Shown here piece after piece: positions 19,985 to 31,338 of a stretch of DNA of 64,000 bases (its first letter is position 1; every line of letters begins with the position of its first letter). The stretch is from Blasia pusilla (lineage: Eukaryota; Marchantiophyta; Marchantiopsida; Blasiales). Position numbers and translations under genes: made by a program. Below the pieces are notes generated by a model. It worked only from the letters and a program-made list of their open reading frames with translations, did no database searches and was not told where the DNA came from. The stretch is from positions 27,714,001 to 27,778,000 of the forward strand of contig CM114273.1 in assembly GCA_050084515.1 (NCBI GenBank), written 5' to 3'.

Positions 19985-21008
19985 ATCTCAAGTTGGTTAG
20001 TGTGATTTTTGAGCTTGTGGTCACAACTCTATTTTGCTTGAAACTTTGCAAGAGTGCTACATCCACCTTGGGGACCATGTGTGCCGAATTGCAGCTCAAG
20101 AGGGGAAAGTTGGACAAGATGAAAAATGAAAAGACTTTCTTTTTATTGAAGGTTTTATGGTTTGGGTCCAAAAAAGGACTTTGTAATTTTTTACCTTGTG
20201 GTCCTGACTCCATTTTGGGTAACTTTGCAAGAGTGGTAGATGAACCTTGATGACCATGTATGCCAACTTTTAGCACAAGATGGGAAAGTTGGACAAGATT
20301 AAAAATGAAAAGACCCTTTTTTCATTCAAGGTTTAATGGTTCGCAACCAAAAAAGAGTTAGTAATTTTTGACCTTGTGGTCCTAGCTCCATTTGGGGTAA
20401 AACTTTTCAAGAGTGGTAGATGCACCTTGATGACCATGTGTGCCCAATTTCAGCTCAAGATGGAAATTTTGGAATGGATGAAAAATAATAAGACCATCTT
20501 TTCATTAAAGGTTAATGTTTCGGGTCCAAAAAAGGACTTTGTAATTTTTGACCTTGTGGTCCTACCTCCATTTTGGGTGAAACTTTGCAAGAGTAGTAGA
20601 TGCACCTTGATGACCATATGTGGAAAATTTAAGCTCAAGATGGGAAAGTTGGACTAGATGAAAAATGAAAAGACTTTCTTTTCATTGAAGGTTTAATGGT
20701 TCTGATCCAAATAGTACTTACCAATTTTTGAGGTCTTGGTCACAACTCCATTTTGGGTGAAACTTTTCAAGAGTGCAACATCCACCTTGGGGACCATATG
20801 TGCCAAATTGTAGCTCAAGTTGGGAAAGTTGGACAAGATGAAATATGAAAAAAAAAACCTTCTTTTCATTGAAAGTTTAATGGTTTGGGTCCAAAAGAGA
20901 CAGCTTTGAGCTTGTGGTCACAACTTCATTTGGGTTGATACTTTGCAAGAGTGACAGATGCACCTTTGGGACCATCTGCACTACCCTACTTCAGCTCAAG
21001 ATGACATA
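19985..21008. repeat. Tandem array, six units of about 180 bp
   Basis: The anchor CTTGTGGTC (CTTGGTC in unit 5) recurs at 20,014, 20,195, 20,373, 20,553, about 20,735 and 20,911, giving a period of 178-181 bp. Each unit also carries CAACTCCATTTTGGGT, ACTTTGCAAGAGTG, a GCACCTTGATGACCAT-like word, CAGCTCAAGATGGGAAAGTTGGA, AAAATGAAAAGAC and GGTCCAAAA. Units diverge from each other by clearly more than a few percent. The array ends at about 21,008, where AT-rich sequence starts. Confidence 0.85.
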
Positions 21009-22750
21009 CTTTCCCAAAATCTCATATTTGAATTAATACAGTTAATTTAAAAAATATTCAAATTATTATTTTATAATTAAAAAATAATTTGTATTCTATA
21101 CAATCTTAGAAGAGTTATTACATTCCACTTTTCTAAGTAATTACACTCCTCAAGTCAAATTTAAATGATATCCTAGTCCTGTAAGTAAATTCATCATTCC
21201 ATAAAATTCAAATAAAATCTATTCCTTCTCTACTAAAATTAAATTTCCCTTTCTATTACATATGAATCAAGGCAAAAATTATTTCTTTCTCTAGTTTTCA
21301 AAAAAATTCAAATTTAGTAGTATTTATACTCATCTATTATAATATTAAATTAAATATCAATTGATAAGTAAATATTATTTCTATTCCACTCAAATCCCTT
21401 TCCATTTCTACCCAATGTAATATGGCTCAAACAACACAATTCAAACATCCTATTTTTTTATAATTCAATTCAAACATTTATTTTCCTTTATTCATTTTTG
21501 AAAAATAATTGATCCCTTTTCCAATCCCGTCTTTCAACAAATAAAAGAAAATCACTTATTTTGACGAATTTTTTTCCCAAAAGAGGGATTAAATTTTCTC
21601 CCAATCTAAATTGATAGTTAAAAATAATATGTGTCCTACTATTCTTTTCATTTTTTCCCAAAAGAAAAATTGATTTCCCTTCAAAACTAAACTTAAAATT
21701 TTTTTTGCATGAACCCAGAAAAAAAAAAATTTAATTTTCAAATGAGGAAAGATTAAAAAAATGAAAGAGACTCTAGAAAAATTCATCGGATAAAATGTTT
21801 GAATTTTATTTAATTATAATTGATTAATTAATACTAAAAACTTACCCATTCTTTTTTTTGCTAAGTATTGGATAAACTTTTAAAAAATCATGAATTCATG
21901 GACATTTTTACGGGGATCTTCAAAATTTCTCAATTAGTAAAAAGAATACAATCATTTTGATCCGAGGTTTGTCCCTAAATATTCTTAAAAAATTCCTCAC
22001 AATTAAAACTTGAAAAATAGATTAAATGATTTATTTCTAAAATATTTTGTAATTTCCCTTCCAAAATTAAGTTGAAATTAAAATTTTTAGTTTTTCCTAA
22101 ATTTATAAAATTAAAAAATAAATTTATCATGAAAAAGAGGGTAAAAAATATTTTGGAAATAATATTTTTTAATTTAAATTTATTTTTAAGCATAATTATT
22201 TAATTATTTAAAATTCCTCTTTTCTATTCAAATCTTACCTTATTCTAGGGAAAATCAAACAATAATTGGAAAAGTGGCAAGCTTCATACCTGGCGTTTGT
22301 TGGGAGCATGTTCGCTAGGGCTAACGCCCATAATAGAATGATATAGGCCGATTGGGAAAATTTTAAAAATATTCTTCTTGGATATTAATTATTTTATAAA
22401 ATAATTAATCATAACTCCTAAAATCAAGTATAAGTTGAAGATGTTCGAATACATGTAAACATTTTTTAAATATAATAAGTAAAAATCAAACAAACCTTTC
22501 AATTATTGTACCTTACACCTTACGCAAGGATGTATAACCCAAGAGAAAACTTTCATCCATTTCATGAATTCACTTCGTGGACAACATTCATAAGTGGCTC
22601 ACATTCATAAGTCTCCTTGATGAAATATTTTGAAATATTTTGAAAATTTATTTACAATAAATGAGTAGTATCCCACAAAACATCTAGTTTGAGAGGAACC
22701 CATATCTTTGTAATGTACATTACAAAGATATAAATATGAACTCATTCTAT
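21009..22750. other. AT-rich spacer with no gene
   Basis: This is strongly AT-rich DNA with many A and T runs. All reading frames are low-complexity Lys/Asn/Phe/Ile. A perfect palindrome lies at 22,702-22,731. Confidence 0.6.
22702..22731. repeat. Perfect 30-bp palindrome
   Basis: ATATCTTTGTAATGT (22,702-22,716) is followed at once by its exact reverse complement (22,717-22,731), with no loop. Confidence 0.9.
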
Positions 22751-23400
22751 CTAATCTGACTCATCATCAGATATATGTAACACCGGTATTGACGTCTCAC
22801 CAACTCTTCCTCCTCTTCCCCTAGCTCTAGTCACGCGCGTCCCACTTCCACGAGGAATAGTCCTCTCCGACTTAACATCGGCTTCACCATCATCTATTTC
22901 TTGTGTTGGCTGTGTCAGAAACATCTCCCACTCTCTCTCTCGAAGAATCCAAAGAGTTCCTCCTACATTGGACGAGGGTAATGGTATGTTTGAGGATATC
23001 CCCCTTATGTCCTTTGAGGAATATCTTGCCATATGAAAGGTGGCAAGATCAATTCGAGTCTCCTCACCAATGGATTTTGATGATAGTTTAGCACAAATTT
23101 TCGAGTTGTGTTGAGGACGTCTTAAACTTCCTGTGGATTCAACCCCTCTGCGATTGCAAGGAAAGTGGAAGAAAATGAGTGGAAAAAGGATTGTGTTTTA
23201 TTCAATGGCGTCCCAAATTATAAAGACATCTCCAAGAGGAAAAGGAAGTTAGTGAGCAAGGTATTTTTTCAACTCAAAGTGGTGGAGTTGATGAAGGATA
23301 TGGAGGTTCAGTATGGCGATGTGGATGAGGGGTCTTTGAGAAGAGATAAGAGACCTAGAGAAGAAGATAGTAAAACCCCACCGCCATAGTCTAAACGAGC
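22751..23400. other. Two short frames of unknown nature
   Basis: On the minus strand, 23,032-22,751 gives a 93-residue frame ending in an R-G-R-G-G patch and an acidic SDDESD tail. On the plus strand, 23,165-23,389 gives a Lys-rich frame with KDISKRKRKLV. The compositions are protein-like, but I recognise neither and see no supporting splice or promoter context. Both may be remnants of the transposon next door. Confidence 0.25.
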
Positions 23401-23529
23401 AAGAGTGGAAGCTTCATCACCACGAGCGTCATCACGCCATTATCAGCAAGGTGGATTGTCAAGAAGCCTTAGAAGCATACTATCTTCCTTGGATGGACAG
23501 AGAAGAAATCATTGTCATGAAGACGAGAG

Positions 23530-25239
23530 TGAATCAGCAAGTCGTACTCCTCTCGTACTGATGCTGCTCAAACCTCCTCGATGTGCGGTGCAGGTCCAAT
23601 GGTCCGGTGCGGCACTGGTGGCACGGAACAGATACAAACGGCACGGCACTCGATGGCATACCCTCCTCAATCAGCAATTCACACGCTCTGCACCTTAGTG
23701 AAGGAGCGGCTCCGCGATCGAGACGGTACGATGCGGCCACAAGCGGCACGGCACGGAAATTGGCGGCACGTTGCGGCTATGGGCATCACGGCACGGTACT
23801 CGATCATCGTCGAGCGGCTACCAATCCCAACATAGCACTATGAAATGAAAACTCAAACACCATAACCCGAGGTCATTTGCCATTAGTGGTTGATGACGAA
23901 ACTACGATGACAGTGGCGGCCAAACCAAAGTATGTGGTGGCGGTGCAAGTCAAAGAATCAACGATGGTCATTGAAGACCCTCCACTCCATAATGGCGGCA
24001 ATAGCAACCAAAGGGTGGACAACGGCCGAACGCGGCTCTAAGCAGCGCTAGGCAACGGCAGCGGCCGACACTAGACCATTGACAGTGATGGTTGACCATT
24101 GATGGTGACGGTTGACCATCAACGATGACGGTTGACCATTGATAGTGATGATTGACCATTTACGGTGACTATGACGGCGACGACCGCCGCCGGCGCGGCG
24201 AGTGGTTTAGGGTTTGAACAATTTAACCCTAAAAATCGCCCAGCAATGGCAGTTTTGCAAGATTGACTATAACTTTCTGCGCACCGTTTGTTGCACAGTG
24301 TGCACAGCTTCACAATCTACAATAGCGTCAAAAAAGATTTGGAATCAGACATTCTAGTAAAAACTGACGGGGATTGTCGTAAAGCCCAATGTCTCTTTCT
24401 CCTACACATAATTCGGCAGCGTTTCCGCGCTGATTTCTCCCAACAAAAATGTAAAACATGTAAGAACCCAAATCAGAAAGCTACATGGTACTCCCGAGAG
24501 CATCGGCATGGGGCAACCCGCCCCCATACTCAATCCCTATCAAAAATTGGGCAGCACTTCCGCGCGCCACTCTTCCACACGAAAAATTGGCAAAGGAAAC
24601 ATCACAAGTAAGCGGCTCTTGCTCCGGTGAGCACTCCCATGAACCACTAAACGGGGAATACGATCCCCAACCTGCAAAACCAGCGAGTGACCAGCGAGCT
24701 CCCCCATGAAGCTCTCTCACTCACTCATTCTCTCTTTGTAAAATAAGATCAAATCTCTCTCACAACACCATAGTTCTCACATGTGTGCACTCTCACATGT
24801 CTCTCTCAATATCAAACCAAACCCACTCTCCTAATGAGAGGTTTGGGTTACACACACAAGGCAAGCAAGACCATAGCTCTACCGCCTCATGCGAAGAGGT
24901 TCAACAAAGAGAGAATGAGCTCTCAAGCTCTCTCTACCCTCTCCCAAGCTCTCTCCATGGTAACCTATGCTCCCAAGTCACCTCCTTGGCTCTTGACCTG
25001 ATGTAGGAGGTCAAGGGCTACTTACCAAAAACAGAAAGTTGATCATATACTCAAAATGGTATTTATCTAAAATAGTAAGTTCCTCAATATGGCTCCAAAT
25101 GAGCCAAAACGAAGGGGAAATCTACTCTCTCAGGTTTCCCGGGGCCTTAGCAGGTCATCCTCGACCTACTGAGCCTGTCCTCTACTATTCACGAAAGCGC
25201 TCTACTAGATCTCACCGATCTATCCTAAAAGACGTGATA
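23530..25239 (-). mobile_element. LTR and leader of another DNMT-family retroelement (copy E)
   Basis: Read on the minus strand, the LTR (25,239-24,737) is followed by a leader (24,736 to about 23,530) that matches copy B's leader, including the GCGGCAC-type words and the TTGACCATTGATGGTGACGG-type tandem repeat (about 24,070-24,170). The match is lost at about 23,530, before gag. The plus-strand right edge abuts a fragment of a chromovirus LTR. Confidence 0.7.
24737..25239 (-). repeat. LTR of copy E
   Basis: This ~503-bp segment aligns with the LTRs of B and C. The minus-strand start reads TATCACGTC where B has TGTCACGTC, a single transition in the terminal dinucleotide. Confidence 0.7.
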
Positions 25240-25330
25240 GTGTGTTTGGGTGCAGATCAATAAGGAGAGCATGGCCTACTAAATCCAAGCTTCTACGATA
25301 TGGGCTTAAGGGAATGGATGCACGACAATA
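25240..25330 (+). repeat. 3' end fragment of a chromovirus LTR
   Basis: GTGTGTTTGGGTGCAGATC, then a GCATGGCCTACT-like stretch and a terminal GCACGACA, match the last ~95 bp of the LTRs ending at 36,371 and 37,831. Copy E sits directly against it, so E probably inserted into, or recombined with, this LTR. Confidence 0.65.
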
Positions 25331-27780
25331 TTAAAAAAATGAATTGAAAGATGTTTTTATGCAAAATGTATTTTTAGTTCATATTTCATGGTTCTTTCTA
25401 TGCAAAAGGATAATATGATCGCCATGTTCTTGTCTTTAAGTTAGCTTTGCTATAGCCTTTTTCTTCATAATTGAGATTGATTCTTTGTATGGAACATGTT
25501 TCCAACTTTCAAATCTCATTGGTAATGTATGTAAAAAATTGGAAAAAGTTGCATCCTTTTTTTTCAAGTGAGCATCTAATATCAGTTCGTGGTTGTGAGT
25601 TGGATGTGAATCATTTGATTCCCAACTAGTATGACTCGTTGGTTGAGATAGTAGCTTTGGGGGTTCGATCCCTTTGGAGCCACTTTTGATTATACACTAG
25701 AGATAAAGGTATGGCATTTCCTCTTCTTTATGTATGATAGTTATGGGGTTGTAAGCATTGATCCTGCTATTGGCTCAACTTTTCTGTTGGTTACTACTAT
25801 ATTGAAACAAAAGTATAATTTAGATTAGGAGTGGAAAAACTTATTGGTTGTATGTGGTTTGGATGGTGTGAGCCATGAACTAGATGGATAGAAGACTAGT
25901 AGAGTAAGATTGGGCTTCAAGAATTTATAGATTTCAATGAAAAGGTCATAAGTTTCAAGTCTACCAATTTAACAACCAAAGTTGAAAATATTGTATCCAT
26001 TTCCTCCCCTTTTATTTTCAAGAGTGAGATATTCTCAGAGTAGATCTTATTGCAAATTTTCTTTCATAAACCAAGCTATATTTCCCCTACCTAATTTGAA
26101 CTTCGAGGAAAAAATAGTGGATGGTTGATGTCACAAAAGAATTAGAAAATAATCTATGCTTTTTCGACGAGGAAAAAAAATTGCACATTGAGAGATCACA
26201 TTCCAATTTGCAAGTAGATTTTATTTGAATTGAGATGAACAAAAGCATGCTCTTTCCCTTTAATGCCCATTAATTTCCACTTCGGAGAGTTACAATGTTT
26301 TCTTTCTCTTCCCCATTCCAAACATTACTCCCCCTAAACAGAATAGATATACATTTTTTCATTATATGGAAGTTAACCTTCCTTTTTTTTTCCATGAATT
26401 TTACTCTCATCTTGTGAAAATTCTGCACTTATGTATTCAACATTGAAGGCTCTCCATAAGATGCATTTCTATGAGTAGTTAGTCCATCAACTTATGACGG
26501 GGTGTAAATTTTTTAATTCTTTCACATTATGATTGGATGGAATATGATGAAATTAGTGTATGGAATGCCCTTTAAAGAATAGTTCTTGGGGATGCATAGA
26601 AGGAATTCCCAAAAAATGGACCTCAAGGGTATTTTACAAGGTTGTATGTGGACAAAGTCCACATCTTGCGAACATGTCTATATCCTTGGACTTACGTCCG
26701 TCCTATGTAGGACCCACCTCTTTCCCTTTCCCCCCCCCGAGCCCCCCCCCCATTCGCCTTTCTATCCTACACTTGTTTATTGCTTCCTCCCTACACCTCC
26801 ACTCCCTCCCACATTACTATCACGTCTTCCCACACTTACCCATCCTCCCACCACAAGCAAAAAGTATGAGCCCCACCTCTTGCAATCCATGTTCGGGGAC
26901 ATGTTCGCATTTATTGGTAGATGTTCGTCCTAGGGACATACTTGTATGTTTTTGTGCAACCATGGTATTTTATTATCCGTTTCAAGGTTAGATTAATAGA
27001 TCTGGTCTTTTGAGGAATCTTGATTTGGAATAATGTATGGCCCGTATGTGAGAGGGTAACAAGCCTCACTACTATTTCTCGTTAATCCTAACTATGAAAA
27101 AATTTATTAGTTAATTTTTCCAAGAGAAAAGAAAAGAATTCATTACAAGAAGGATAGGAAAATGGATTTAAAACATAACTAAGGGAAAATCGGAGGGATA
27201 ACTTTACAATTTTAAAATTCATTTGTACGATTTATAGAAAGTTACATGACATTTCTCAACTTTTTTTTTTTTTTTTTTCCTAAAAAAAGTAGGGATTGTA
27301 AAATCAGCTTTGATACCTAATAGAATAAATCTATGATGTAAGTAAATTTTCTTTAATAGCTGATTTTTTTTCATTTGCCACATACATCCATAAAATTTCA
27401 TCTAAAAACTGTAAAATAAGGAAAATCAAGATTTTCTGAAATATATTACACCTACGGAGCTATCATGGTTTATCACAAATGAATGAGTTTGAATTCCCCA
27501 TGTAATCCATGTATAAAATCATCTCAAAAAACTCTAGCAAAGAATGGGTGAGCGATTGGATTTTTAGATCAATGTATATCAATTGTACATTGCAATTGAA
27601 GATAAGATATTTCTTTTCCTTTTCTTATTACATTTAACTTATAGTGCAAATTTTAATTTTTGTAATTTTTGAAAATATATTGAAATATTTTTATAATAAT
27701 TTCTATAGGTCTTTTTCAAAAATTTCAGTGAAATTTATTTACTTCCATTGGAAATTCAATAAAATTCCTTATTCAATAAA
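25331..27780. other. Intergenic AT-rich sequence
   Basis: No gene is recognised. It contains homopolymer C runs (about 26,730-26,750), many A/T runs, and one possible tRNA-derived promoter pair at 25,632-25,671. Confidence 0.45.
25632..25671 (+). other. Possible tRNA-derived (SINE-like) A box/B box pair
   Basis: TGACTCGTTGG (25,632-25,642) resembles an RNA polymerase III A box. GGTTCGATCC (25,662-25,671) is an exact B-box match. The spacing is shorter than in a real tRNA, and I see no complete cloverleaf, so at best this is a SINE head or tRNA relic. Confidence 0.3.
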
Positions 27781-27833
27781 TTGCTAATATAGTGATATTC
27801 TCTTTTTCAAAGAGAATATCACTATATTAGCAA
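27781..27833. repeat. Perfect 53-bp hairpin (25-bp arms, 3-nt loop)
   Basis: Bases 27,781-27,805 are the exact reverse complement of 27,809-27,833, with loop TTC at 27,806-27,808. The match stops sharply at both outer ends. There is no flanking direct repeat that would make it an obvious MITE. Confidence 0.92.
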
Positions 27834-29159
27834 CTACTTGATTGAACTTCTTCCCACTGCAGAAAGAAAAAAAAAAATCCTTATTTTGGCTCATATCAAG
27901 TTCCCCATCCATCCAACATATTGGAGGATGTTTAAACATTTAGAAATTGGAGAAGTTTTTTTTTTGCCTAAAAATTCATGCTTGTGGAATTGAGCTATTT
28001 GGTGTAAGAAAAATATTTTTCATATCCAATGACCATTTAAGACTTAAAGGGGTGAAAATCAACTTACAAATCAAGAGTCCTTCATTTCCAATCTAGCTTT
28101 TCTATATTTTGAGGTTTGTTTTTCTTCCTACCAAGATTTGGAAGGTTCACCTCAAGCATAGTGTGGAAATTGATGATAAGTTAACAGCTCAAGCTAGATT
28201 TGGTGACCGAAGAACCATTCAAAAATTTTGGATGGGTACCTTGGAAACTTTAAAGGCTTGGTTATAAGGTTTTTTTTCTTCACAAACTTGTTTCTTATGA
28301 TGGTTCCAATTGACATTGACATAAATGTTCAAGTTGCCTCAAAGACGAAAGCAAACAAATGGGTCCAAATCAATTATAGAAGGCTTCAACCAAAGAGGGA
28401 ACAAAACTCTTTCTTCTTGGATCAAAACTTCATACGTTGCTTTAATAGTATAGATGTAGAGTGCTATTGCATGGATTCTCAAGACCCATATGATTAAATT
28501 CGTAGGTTTTTTACGCTTCAAAAATGGCTATAGACAACATTATTTGTTGCCCTTTCAAATTGTAGGACACAAGAGAGGCATGTACTCTTTTCGTAGGACC
28601 TCCTTTCAAATGCAAATATCAAAAAAATGTGGTCGGCTTATGTGTAGAGGCATGTAACAACCTTGATTGGCATAGAAAATCGCTACTTCCCACAATGGGA
28701 ATTACCAATTCTCCACGTTGGGTACTACCCATACTATGAGCCCCAAATGGATTTGCAACCCTCTCAATGCTCCATCTCCTAACATGTCATCTAAAATCAT
28801 AGCCCGAGTACTTCTTTAAAGTTTTAGCCCTAGATCTTCAAAAGTGTTATCCCACTTCTCAACCCTTGTACCAAAGGGGCCGAAAACTGCTTGTATATCA
28901 CTGTTTTCTTCCCAAGTTGGAGAAGCATTGGTTTCTGCTCCCACTCATGATGCTCATTTGTTTTTATGGTTGTTTTATGATGGGCGAAAGGTGCGGGCTT
29001 TACAGGAGTAATAAGTAAATAAAGAACTGAAAATCATCCTTCCATTTTACTGGACCTTTGTGACCCATCCATTTTATGAAAACCTAGTCGACATGGAGAA
29101 CACATCCCATGTCTCAAAAGTGAAGCTTGATTTTTTATTTTTTATTTGGTTGGAAAGGT
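27834..29159. other. Intergenic sequence, no recognised feature
   Basis: Only short chance frames are present (the longest, 28,228-28,497, has no recognised domain). Confidence 0.4.
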
Positions 29160-30400
29160 GCGACTGACTGCCTCCCTCCCCTTCTGGAGGACGAGGCGAG
29201 TTTAATGTCAGGTCAGCGACCGTTTGAAACCCGTGGGTGCCTAGGATTCCTCTAGGCTGCCTGAGGAGAGGAGGACCCGGGATTTATTTCAACCTTTTTC
29301 CACACGGTGAAGTGGTCTTAGTCTCTCAGATATTATGCGTAACTAGAAGGCCTAACTACCCCGCGGAGAGATCACTCGCAATCTATGCGCCTTGTACAGT
29401 ACTGCTCGAACTCCGTTGGTTGGACGTACCTTACGAACAACAACAACCGCCAGAGAGGCGGAGTTGACACTCGGACAAACCAGACGGGCTGGGGCCGCGC
29501 CGCGATGGAGGGGGCTGGCGTGACGATGAGGTGGCGATTTTCGGGACGCAGTGAGAAGAACTTCGCAAGCGTGCCGCTACTGCAAGCTCGGCAAGGAGCG
29601 GGGGGGGGGGAATACTTCCAAAAGAGGCAGCTGCCAGGCTGGGCTCGGGCTCGCGCTCCTCCCTCCGAGGACTTTCCACAAATAACCAGGTCACTTTCCA
29701 TGGGGAGGCGGCTACAAGGAAGCAAGGGCCGGTGTCCTCAGCTCAGCCCCGAGCGCATTGGTATAACCCGGCCTTAGCTGGAGGGCAGATTCTTGCAAAA
29801 TACAAGGACTCGGACCGCGAAAGCACACGATGCCCTCCTACTCCCGTCAGGACTTCCGCCAATTGGCGCGCTCTTGGAACACCAAAGCCGCAGCGGACTG
29901 CGATCGAGGCGCTTGAACGCGACATGCAGCAGCCGCATGCACGTGGCAAGGCGAGCAGGAGCGGCCGCCTCCCCTCCCGAGCTAGCTCATCGCTCACTGT
30001 GTCTTTACAACCGCATGTGCTCCCCCGTCTCTCTCCCCCTCTCGGTCTCGGTCTCGGTCTCGCACTTTCACTTTCGGAGCTGCCCTTGCTTTCCTTCCAA
30101 TTCACACCTACAGTCACCCCCCCCCGACGGCGATACCCAGGCCTCGCTCGCTCGCTCGCTCACCGCCGACCCGTTTCCTCCCGGCGACGCTACCTCTCAA
30201 ACCGGTGCGCACCGGTGGAGGAGAAAAGAAGGGAACGAAGCTCCGGCCGGGCAGGCACGCCAACTAACTTCCAGCCATGCGCTTTTGCCTGTGCTTTTTG
30301 GCTGCCAACCACGCGACCTAACCGGGGGCAGGAGAGAAGGCCAATCCAAGGCATGCATACAAACAAAAAGACATTAAAATAAATAAGAAGATGAGGGAAT
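29160..30400. other. GC- and CpG-rich island without a recognised gene
   Basis: Base composition changes abruptly to GC-rich with many CG dinucleotides. It has GGTCTC repeats (about 30,040-30,062) and a GCTC microsatellite (about 30,143-30,160). Overlapping frames are open on both strands simply because of the composition (for example 29,732-30,382), and none shows a domain. It may be the promoter or 5' part of a decayed or captured gene. Confidence 0.45.
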
Positions 30401-31195
30401 CCGTAGGACGTTAAGGGAGGGAGGATTCGTAGAGTCGGGAACACCACGGCAGCCCCCCGCCTATGGACACATAAAAGACAGAGCAACTGAAACGAAGATC
30501 TCTTGTGCATGAGAACAACAATTAAAAATTCATAAACTTTTTTCCTCATGAGGTCGTCAGGACGTCGCCATGACCCAGCCCCACGGTTCTGGATCTTGGT
30601 TGATCCGACAGATGAAATTCATGGGACTTAAACAGAATTCGCACCTTTAGAACATGGGGTGCTAGTATATGCGACTTTGTTGCATCCAACCGGAACCGGC
30701 TAGAAGAAAATAACAAAGTGCTATACTAAGGTCACTACGACCCTATTGCGACTGGGCAGGGAGCCGGCCCCATGGGGCCGGGTCATAAGAAGCAAAAGAT
30801 AAGAGCGGGTCCTGAAATATGCCATGACCTTTAACATATGATTTTTCTTCTAGGATGCTTCTTACTTGGGTTGCATAGGCTACCCATGGCCACCCACTTG
30901 TTCACTTTTAAGCATGAAGATCTATCTATCTATCTATGTATTTTTTTTAAAATCCTATCCATTCTTTATTGAAATATTCAAGAAATAAATTTCATTCCTG
31001 CATTTCGATTAACTTTAAAACATGGCTTCACCTTTTAAGATAGGATTGCCTCTCATACTGTGATTCCCAAATTGAATTTGGGATACTACAAAACTCTATC
31101 TTCTAACAAGATACATCTCATGTCGACACGCATCGCCTTTCCCGCGCTCGAATCTCCTCACTAATGATCATATATGTATAAATTAGGACATGTGC
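30401..31195. other. Intergenic sequence
   Basis: No feature apart from a short TCTA microsatellite at about 30,920-30,937. The last five bases, TGTGC (31,191-31,195), form the left target-site flank of the chromovirus. Confidence 0.5.
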
Positions 31196-31323
31196 TGTCG
31201 CGACCCTCATGACCAAACGAGTGCCAAGCGGAACATCGGAACATTAGCGGGCTCACGCAAAGATGGTTTGCGCGTTGGAGTAGTCTCGAAGAGGAGACAA
31301 GAGACGAGACGCGAGCGAGGCTT
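31196..31323 (+). repeat. 5' LTR remnant of copy D
   Basis: It matches 35,373-35,500 base for base except for two substitutions. At about 31,324 the sequence jumps to the gag-protease boundary (TTTCGAAACCGATGGTTAG), which corresponds to about 490-507 of copy A. Confidence 0.9.
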
Positions 31324-31338
31324 TGCGTTTCGAAACCG

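Noticed and set aside
25632-25671. Functional tRNA gene
   Set aside because: The B box is perfect, but there is no foldable cloverleaf and the box spacing is too short.
29732-30382. 216-codon frame in the GC-rich island
   Set aside because: Frames are open on both strands because of GC composition; there is no domain, start context or splice support.
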